Part shown: positions 1 through 4,390 of the stretch, piece by piece
How positions within the stretch are numbered: the stretch's first letter is position 1
How the letters are laid out: the number at the start of each line of letters is the position of its first letter
From: Ignavibacteria bacterium UBA6906
GTDB lineage: Bacteria > Bacteroidota > Ignavibacteria > UBA10030 > UBA6906
Assembly: GCA_002451155.1 (NCBI GenBank)
Contig: DKBG01000085.1
Span: 2,311 to 8,251, forward strand
Reading direction: 5' to 3'
Length of the DNA: 5,941 nt
Position numbers and translations under genes: made by a program
The notes under the pieces: generated by a model
The model's input: only the letters and a program-made list of their open reading frames with translations
Databases searched by the model: none
What the model was told of the DNA's origin: nothing

Positions 1-1
1 G

Positions 2-511
2 ATGGCGTCACTCTGTACCGCGCTGCTCAGGCACAAGCGCATCACGACCACTGTGGCCAAGGCGAAAGAAACCCGCATGGTGGTGGAAAAGCTGATCACC
101 CGCGCGCGAACGGCCAGCGCAGGCCAGAGCGCTGCCCCCGCTGCGGCGATCCACGCCCGGCGTGAAGTGGGACGGCTTATCAAGGACCGGGGAGTGATCA
201 AGGAACTCTTCACGGAGATCGTCGGGAAAGTGGGCGCCCGTCCGGGCGGCTATACCCGCATCGTCCGGCTCGGACAACGCCTGGGAGACGGCGCGGAATT
301 GGCTGTCATTGAGCTCGTTGACTTCAATCTTGGCCAGGAGAAGGCGGAAAAGCCGGCACCTGCCCGGCGAAAGAAATCAGCGGCGGGCACCCGAGCGAAA
401 AAGAGCGGGGAGAAGAAAGCCGGGACGGCGAAGAAATCGGCGGCCAAAAAAGCCGAACCGGAATCAAACCAGGAACAGACCGACGCGGCCGATGACGCGG
501 CGAAGTCCTGA
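2..511 (+). CDS. rplQ: 50S ribosomal protein L17, 5'-truncated by window edge
   Basis: This is the large-subunit ribosomal protein L17, which binds 23S rRNA near the exit-tunnel side of the 50S subunit. The visible 169 residues match the family: RHKRITTTVAKAKETR (residues 10-25), VEKLITRAR (28-36), the HARREVGRLIKD stretch (51-62) and the signature GARPGGYTRIVRLGQRLGD (78-96), ending in IELVDFN (103-109). By comparison with E. coli L17, where the equivalent His is about residue 31, roughly 20 N-terminal residues lie upstream of the window, so the Met at base 2 is probably internal. The family core ends near residue 110. The last 59 residues are an extra tail built from KKSA/KKAG-like units, then an acidic end (QEQTDAADDAAKS). 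Extended L17 tails are known in FCB-group bacteria. engB follows after 25 nt, so the two are probably cotranscribed at the end of a ribosomal-protein operon. Identity is secure; the role of the tail is unknown. Confidence 0.96.
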   Translation: MASLCTALLRHKRITTTVAKAKETRMVVEKLITRARTASAGQSAAPAAAIHARREVGRLIKDRGVIKELFTEIVGKVGARPGGYTRIVRLGQRLGDGAELAVIELVDFNLGQEKAEKPAPARRKKSAAGTRAKKSGEKKAGTAKKSAAKKAEPESNQEQTDAADDAAKS

Positions 512-536
512 AGAACCACGGGTGTCCTGAATTCCC

Positions 537-1127
537 ATGAAGATCACGTCAGCTGAATTCATCTTGGGCGCCTCACACGTCCGCCAGCTGCCGAAAGACG
601 GCGTGAAAGAAGTCGCCTTCCTCGGGCGCTCCAACGTCGGGAAATCCTCCCTCATCAATAAGCTCTGCGGACGGAAAGCCCTCGCCCGCCCGAGCACCGA
701 GCCCGGCAAGACGCGGGAACTCAATTACTACCTCATCAATAAACAGTTCTATTTCGTCGACCTCCCCGGCTACGGGTACGCCAAAGTCCCGGAACAGGTG
801 AAGTCAAGCTGGGGAAAGCTCATCGAGCAATACCTCAAAGGCCGGGATCAGCTCTCCCTTGTCGTCCAGCTCGTCGATGCGCGGCACGAACCGACTGAAC
901 TGGATATGATGATGGTCGGGTGGCTCGACTACTACTCCATTCCCTTCCTCGTCGCGCTGACAAAGGCGGATAAACTCCCGACGAGCAAAATGCCCCGATA
1001 CCTCGAAGAAGCCCGACGACGGTTTCAACACTTTGAGTATTGCAGGACGGTCATCCCGTTCTCCTCGATCACCGGAGTCGGCAAGAACGAGGTGATCAGG
1101 GTGATCGCAGACCACCTGGAACCCTAA
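537..1127 (+). CDS. engB: Ribosome biogenesis GTP-binding protein EngB (YsxC/YihA)
   Basis: This is a small cytoplasmic TRAFAC-class GTPase that assists late assembly of the 50S subunit. It is essential or nearly so in the bacteria where it has been tested. The 196-residue length is typical. All G motifs are present: G1/P-loop GRSNVGKS (residues 30-37), G2 Thr in PGKTRELNYY (T59), G3 DLPGYGYAKV (75-84), G4 TKAD (142-145) and G5 FSSITG (175-180). The family block VDARHEPTELDMMMVGWL (113-130) is also present and separates EngB from Era and Der. The ATG was chosen because MKITSAEFILGAS is the normal N terminus for the family. There is no good Shine-Dalgarno sequence just upstream (the bases before ATG read gaattccc), so translation may depend on ribosomes arriving from rplQ, 25 nt upstream. 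No key residue is missing. Confidence 0.97.
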   Translation: MKITSAEFILGASHVRQLPKDGVKEVAFLGRSNVGKSSLINKLCGRKALARPSTEPGKTRELNYYLINKQFYFVDLPGYGYAKVPEQVKSSWGKLIEQYLKGRDQLSLVVQLVDARHEPTELDMMMVGWLDYYSIPFLVALTKADKLPTSKMPRYLEEARRRFQHFEYCRTVIPFSSITGVGKNEVIRVIADHLEP

Positions 1128-1200
1128 CGGGTCCAGACTCACCATATGCGCCGGCCGTCCGGGTCCAACCCCTGCGGCTCAATTCCGACTCCGTCAACTC

Positions 1201-2340
1201 ATGAAATCCCGACTCTTTACTCCCGGGCCGACTCCGGTCCCAGAAACGGTCATGCTGCGGATGGCCAGCCCGATCATCCATCACCGGCATCCGGAATTCC
1301 GCGCGGTGATGGAACGGGTGAACCGGAACCTTCAGTATGTCTTTCAAACCTCCCGGCCGGTCCTCACCCTCGCCTGCTCTGGAACGGGCGCGATGGAAGC
1401 GGCTTTCGTGTCCTGCTTCTCGCCGGGGGAGACCGTCATCGCCGTGAACGGAGGAAAATTCGGCGAACGCTGGGTCCAGATGCCGCGTGCCTTCGGCCTG
1501 AATTCCGTGGAGATCCGCATTCCCTGGGGACACGCCGTGTCGGCAGAGCAGGTTCTCGATACGCTGCACACACACCCCGGAGCGAAAGCCGTTGTTCTCA
1601 CCCAGAGCGAGACATCGACAGGAACGGCGACAGACATCCAGACGATCGCAAGGGCTGTCCGCGAGCATTCCGACGCGCTGGTCTGCGTCGACGGAATCAC
1701 GTCGGTGGGAGCGCATGAACTCCGGTTCGACGAATGGGGAATCGATCTGTGCGTGACCGGCTCCCAGAAGGGCCTGATGATTCCTCCCGGCCTCGCCTTC
1801 GTCGCCCTCAGCGACAGAGCCATCGAACGGATGGAACGTTCGACGCTTCCGAAGTTCTATTTCGATCTGCAACGGTACCTTCGAGCCCATGCCTCCGCCG
1901 ACTCGCCCTGGACGCCGGCGGTCTCGCTGATCCTCGGCTTGGATGAGGCGCTCGAAATGATCCGTGCGGAGGGCATCGAGGCTGTCTGGAGCCGGCACCG
2001 GAGGCTCGCTCTCGGACTGCGCGCAGGCTTCCGGGCGCTCGGAATTCGCCTCTTTTCTGAATCACCCTCGTATGCTGTCACCCCTGTCTGGATACCGGAG
2101 GGCGTCGATTGGACCGCGTTCAACCGGGCACTCAAAACGGGGAACGGGATTACAGTGGCCGGCGGCCAGGGAGATTTCGCAGGGAAGATATTCCGTGTCT
2201 CGCACCTCGGCTACTACGATGACCTCGACATGGTGACGGTCATCGCCGCAATCGAACGGGCACTGGCATCGGTCGGCTACTCGTTTCCCTCCGGCTCCGG
2301 TGTTGCCGCCACCCAGCGCGCACTGCTCGGGATCACTTGA
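1201..2340 (+). CDS. Class V PLP-dependent aminotransferase (serine/alanine-glyoxylate type; possible phosphoserine aminotransferase)
   Basis: This is a fold-type I, class V aminotransferase of 379 residues, in the alanine-glyoxylate / serine-pyruvate aminotransferase branch. Visible features in order are the N-terminal substrate-pocket segment FTPGPTPVPETV (6-17) with IIHHRHPEF, the PLP-phosphate loop SGTGAMEA (60-67), SETSTG (136-141), the Asp that contacts the PLP pyridine nitrogen in VDGITSVG (D164), and the Schiff-base lysine in TGSQKGLMIPPG (K190). A C-terminal FRVSHLGYYDDLD segment carries R332, the likely carboxylate-binding Arg. The expected N terminus begins at this ATG, although no Shine-Dalgarno sequence precedes it. 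The gene starts 73 nt after engB and ends 69 nt before serA. The neighbour makes 3-phosphohydroxypyruvate, so this enzyme may supply the phosphoserine aminotransferase step or may interconvert serine, glyoxylate, alanine and pyruvate. The substrate cannot be fixed from sequence alone. Related sequences are sometimes labelled 'soluble hydrogenase 42 kDa subunit', a misleading name. Confidence 0.92.
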   Translation: MKSRLFTPGPTPVPETVMLRMASPIIHHRHPEFRAVMERVNRNLQYVFQTSRPVLTLACSGTGAMEAAFVSCFSPGETVIAVNGGKFGERWVQMPRAFGLNSVEIRIPWGHAVSAEQVLDTLHTHPGAKAVVLTQSETSTGTATDIQTIARAVREHSDALVCVDGITSVGAHELRFDEWGIDLCVTGSQKGLMIPPGLAFVALSDRAIERMERSTLPKFYFDLQRYLRAHASADSPWTPAVSLILGLDEALEMIRAEGIEAVWSRHRRLALGLRAGFRALGIRLFSESPSYAVTPVWIPEGVDWTAFNRALKTGNGITVAGGQGDFAGKIFRVSHLGYYDDLDMVTVIAAIERALASVGYSFPSGSGVAATQRALLGIT

Positions 2341-2393
2341 CAAAGGACTTCCGACGTATCGAGCAGGCACACCGCGCCCGTCTATACTCTGTG

Positions 2394-2399
2394 AAAGGA
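2394..2399 (+). promoter_or_regulatory. Ribosome-binding site of serA
   Basis: AAAGGA lies 10 nt before the serA ATG and complements the 3' tail of 16S rRNA. It supports the ATG at 2410 as the start. The presence of an independent site suggests serA is initiated on its own rather than by coupling to the aminotransferase, whose stop codon is 69 nt upstream. Confidence 0.7.
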
Positions 2400-2409
2400 A
2401 TAATCCGGC

Positions 2410-3990
2410 ATGACGATTCTCATCAGTGATACGCTGGAACAGAGCTGCATCGACCTGCTCGAGAGGGAGGGGTTCCATGTCGACAACCGCCCCGGGCTGC
2501 CGGCTGACGAGCTCAAACGGATTATCCCCGGGTACGATGCACTCGTCGTGCGAAGCTCAACGAAAGTGACTTCGGAGGTGATCGGACTCGGCTCGCGGCT
2601 TAAGATTATCGGCAGGGCGGGGACGGGTGTCGATAACATCGACGTTGACGCAGCAACCCGCCGGGGGATTCTGGTGATGAACACTCCGGGCGGAAACACA
2701 ATCTCTGCCGCGGAGCACACTGTCTCGATGATGCTCTCCCTCGCGCGAAACATCCCGCAGGCACAGCAGAGTCTCCTGAGGGGGGAATGGGAACGGAAAC
2801 AGTATACGGGGACAGAAGTCTTCGGCAAAACAATCGGCGTCGTCGGCCTCGGGAAGATCGGGCGGGAGGTGGCGCAGCGATGTGCGGGACTCGGGATGAA
2901 AGTCATCGGCTTCGATCCCGTGCTTCCGTCTGAGGCGGCATCGCGAATGGGAATCGAACCCGTCACGCTGGAAGAACTGTATCGGAGGTCCGATTTCATA
3001 ACCGTGCACACGCCGCTCAGCGAGGAGACGCGCGGCCTTCTCAATGACCGGACGCTCGCCCTCTGCAAGAAGGGGGTCCGGCTGATCAACTGCGCGCGGG
3101 GCGGGATCATCGATGAACAGGCACTCCTTCGCGCCCTGACGGCCGGCCGGGTAGGAGGAGCAGCTCTCGATGTCTTTGAAAAAGAACCTCCGAAAGGGAA
3201 TCCCCTCGTCGGTCACCCGAACGTCGTCGTCACACCCCACCTCGGCGCATCAACGGAAGAGGCACAAGAAAAGGTGGCCGTGCAGATTGCACACCAGATC
3301 GCCGATGCACTCCACGGCAGGTCATACTCCGGCGTGGTGAATGGCGCAGTGATGGAACTGACCCTGAACAAAGATCTCCGCCCCTTCGTAACCCTGGCGG
3401 AAAAACTGGGCAGCTGCGCAGCGCAACTCGGCTCGGGAAAACTCCTCAGGCTTACCGTGGGAGCAGCAGGGGAACAGGCGCTCGCATCGCTCGAACTCGT
3501 CAGGGCGGGTGTCCTGAAAGGCGTTCTCTCCCACCTCCAGCCTGATCCGGTGAACTATATCAGTGCCCCCTATCTGGCAACGGAGTTCGGGCTCTCGGTC
3601 CAGGAAGTTCGGGAGAGCGAACCGGATACCTACGCCAGCGTCATCCGCGTCCGGTATGAGACCGATCGGGGGTCCCATGAAATCCTTGGCACAGTCATCG
3701 GGCGGTCAACCCCACGGCTGATCGGAATGAATGGCTTCCGCTTCGAGGTAAACCCGGAAGGATTTCTCCTTATCTATAATAACGTCGACAAACCGGGTAT
3801 GCTTGCCCGGGTCGGGTCCGTCCTTGCGCGCCACAGCGTGAACATAGCCGGCGTCTCCCTTGGGAGGGCGGAGGTGGGGGGGAACGCGCTAACCGTAATG
3901 AATATCGATGGTTCCATCCCCTCCGAAGGACGCAGGGAGCTTGAGGAACTCGATGGAGTGTCAAACCTCAAAATCGTTCGGCTTGGGTAG
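2410..3990 (+). CDS. serA: D-3-phosphoglycerate dehydrogenase, long form with ACT domain
   Basis: SerA catalyses the first committed step of serine synthesis in the cytoplasm: NAD-dependent oxidation of 3-phosphoglycerate to 3-phosphohydroxypyruvate. The 526-residue length fits the long, B. subtilis/Mycobacterium-like class. The substrate-binding domain opens with ILISDTLEQSCIDLL and includes VVRSSTKV and GRAGTGVDNID. The Rossmann domain has GVVGLGKIG (143-151). The catalytic set is present: R230 in NCARGGIID, E259 in ALDVFEKEPP and H277 in TPHLGAST. Residues of about 320-450 form the intervening allosteric substrate-binding domain (NKDLRPFVTLAEKLG onwards). Residues of about 452-526 form an ACT domain with NVDKPGMLARVGSVLARHSVNIAGVSLGR. 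In the family, ACT domains commonly bind L-serine, so feedback inhibition is likely but not shown here. The upstream aminotransferase is a plausible partner for the next step. No clear intrinsic terminator directly follows the stop. Confidence 0.97.
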   Translation: MTILISDTLEQSCIDLLEREGFHVDNRPGLPADELKRIIPGYDALVVRSSTKVTSEVIGLGSRLKIIGRAGTGVDNIDVDAATRRGILVMNTPGGNTISAAEHTVSMMLSLARNIPQAQQSLLRGEWERKQYTGTEVFGKTIGVVGLGKIGREVAQRCAGLGMKVIGFDPVLPSEAASRMGIEPVTLEELYRRSDFITVHTPLSEETRGLLNDRTLALCKKGVRLINCARGGIIDEQALLRALTAGRVGGAALDVFEKEPPKGNPLVGHPNVVVTPHLGASTEEAQEKVAVQIAHQIADALHGRSYSGVVNGAVMELTLNKDLRPFVTLAEKLGSCAAQLGSGKLLRLTVGAAGEQALASLELVRAGVLKGVLSHLQPDPVNYISAPYLATEFGLSVQEVRESEPDTYASVIRVRYETDRGSHEILGTVIGRSTPRLIGMNGFRFEVNPEGFLLIYNNVDKPGMLARVGSVLARHSVNIAGVSLGRAEVGGNALTVMNIDGSIPSEGRRELEELDGVSNLKIVRLG

Positions 3991-4008
3991 AGGGGTCAAA
4001 ATTTCCGG

Positions 4009-4021
4009 ATTTGGGCCAAAT
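4009..4021. repeat. Short inverted repeat upstream of promoter (possible operator)
   Basis: ATTTGG and CCAAAT form perfect 6-base arms around a single central G, 16 nt upstream of the -35 box at 4037. A partly overlapping GCC/GGC dyad and two CAAAAT words (3998-4003 and 4025-4030) lie in the same AT-rich stretch. The arms are too close to form an RNA hairpin with a normal loop, which favours a protein-binding site over a terminator. The position, about 60 bases before the predicted transcription start, would suit an activator. A dyad this short can arise by chance. Confidence 0.3.
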
Positions 4022-4036
4022 TGGCAAAATCGGCAC

Positions 4037-4065
4037 TTGACAAACACATAGTCCCTTTCTATATT
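4037..4065 (+). promoter_or_regulatory. Sigma70-type promoter (TTGACA - 17 nt - TATATT)
   Basis: The -35 hexamer TTGACA (4037-4042) is a perfect consensus. After a 17-nt spacer comes the -10 hexamer TATATT (4060-4065), one mismatch from TATAAT. This is the best promoter seen in the window. Transcription would begin near 4072, about 82 nt after the serA stop and 319 nt before the receptor start codon, so any transcript has a long leader or is a separate small RNA. This pair differs from the TTTG/TAnnTTTG promoters of classical Bacteroidetes. Confidence 0.72.
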
Positions 4066-4077
4066 CAAATGCCAAGC

Positions 4078-4140
4078 GTTTCAATTCTCATCACTCGCTC
4101 TTTTCCAAGCCACTCAAGCCACAGACCCCGCACTTTTTCC
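4078..4140 (+). other. C-rich, G-poor leader tract with a direct repeat
   Basis: About 62 nt just after the predicted transcription start hold roughly 25 C and only 5 G and have little potential for pairing. CAAGCCA occurs twice (4106-4112 and 4115-4121), 2 nt apart. A C-over-G, unstructured RNA of this length resembles Rho loading (rut) sites, but there is no strict rut consensus. It may instead be a plain unstructured leader. No supported gene lies in it: the only long open frame through it has no ATG, GTG or TTG start before 4170. Confidence 0.35.
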
Positions 4141-4142
4141 GC

Positions 4143-4153
4143 AAAGGAGGTGA
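4143..4153 (+). promoter_or_regulatory. Near-perfect Shine-Dalgarno sequence without a clear gene
   Basis: AAAGGAGGTGA is complementary over 11 bases to the usual 16S rRNA 3' tail (TCACCTCCTTT) and is longer than the site before any gene in the window. No ATG lies at a suitable distance. The only frame with a possible non-standard start nearby begins at CTG 4155 or TTG 4170 and stops at 4248-4250, giving a peptide of 31 or 26 residues that runs through the downstream terminator. The site can also pair with upstream CAC...TTCC (4131-4140), which would hide it in a hairpin with a GCAAA loop. It may be a leader-peptide site, a ribosome-binding decoy or chance. Confidence 0.45.
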
Positions 4154-4203
4154 CCTGCACAGGGGGAACTTGATACGACTTTCCACTACTTCACTTCGCA
4201 CAA

Positions 4204-4233
4204 GACTGCATTCGCAGTCGGCTTTCGTTTTTT
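4204..4233 (+). terminator. Intrinsic terminator-like hairpin inside the leader
   Basis: GACTGC (4204-4209) and GCAGTC (4214-4219) form a perfect 6-bp stem with an ATTC loop. GGC follows, then TTTCG and six T (4228-4233). The stem is short and the T6 run starts 8 nt after it, so it is weaker than a textbook terminator; an alternative fold pairs AAG (4202-4204) with CTT (4222-4224) outside the stem. It could end serA read-through, end a small RNA of about 160 nt from the promoter at 4037, or act as an attenuator for the receptor gene. Confidence 0.55.
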
Positions 4234-4256
4234 GCCGTAACATGTCATGATTGCAT

Positions 4257-4308
4257 CTGCGGGACAGTTCTCTCCGGTCCGCTGAGTCAATGGAGAGAAA
4301 TGCCGCAG
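4257..4308 (+). other. Two-tier RNA hairpin in receptor 5' leader
   Basis: The outer arms CTGCGG (4257-4262) and CCGCAG (4303-4308) pair perfectly over 6 bp. The inner arms TTCTCTCC (4268-4275) and GGAGAGAA (4292-4299) pair perfectly over 8 bp. Between the tiers is an asymmetric internal loop (GACAG opposite ATG), and the apical loop is 16 nt (4276-4291). There is no T run after it, so it is not an intrinsic terminator. It does not match any riboswitch class I can recognise; in particular I see no cobalamin-riboswitch core, which would be the first guess before a TonB receptor. It may be a regulatory or mRNA-stabilising structure. Confidence 0.45.
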
Positions 4309-4377
4309 TGTATCATGTTCCGTCGTTGCGGAAATCTGTTTGCTGTTCATGTGGTAGGATATCACTGCCAGCACAAC

Positions 4378-4384
4378 AAGGAGG
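4378..4384 (+). promoter_or_regulatory. Ribosome-binding site of the TonB-dependent receptor
   Basis: AAGGAGG sits 6 nt before the ATG at 4391, an optimal arrangement. It fixes the start of the receptor reading frame and shows that this organism does use Shine-Dalgarno initiation. Confidence 0.88.
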
Positions 4385-4390
4385 CACAAC

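Noticed and set aside
1118..1134. Hairpin GG(A)ACCC-TAAC-GGGTCC over the engB stop as a terminator
   Set aside because: The stem is about 6 bp with a bulge and no T run follows, so there is no support for intrinsic termination.
1096..1998. Long minus-strand open frame (300 codons) across engB and the aminotransferase
   Set aside because: It lies opposite two well-recognised genes, has a low-complexity Arg/Gly/His-rich translation with no recognisable domain, and is explained by the high GC of the coding strand.
2337..2388. TTGACA at 2337-2342 with TATACT at 2383-2388 as a serA promoter
   Set aside because: The spacer is 40 nt instead of about 17, neither hexamer has a proper partner, and TTGACA overlaps the aminotransferase stop.
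4141..4158. Minus-strand TCACCTCCTTT as a 16S rRNA 3' end fragment
   Set aside because: Only about 11 bases match and the flanks do not resemble 16S rRNA, so it is simply the complement of a strong Shine-Dalgarno sequence.
4311..4360. TATCAT (4311) or TAGGAT (4355) as a second receptor promoter
   Set aside because: Neither has a recognisable -35 hexamer at 16-18 nt, so they are not supported.
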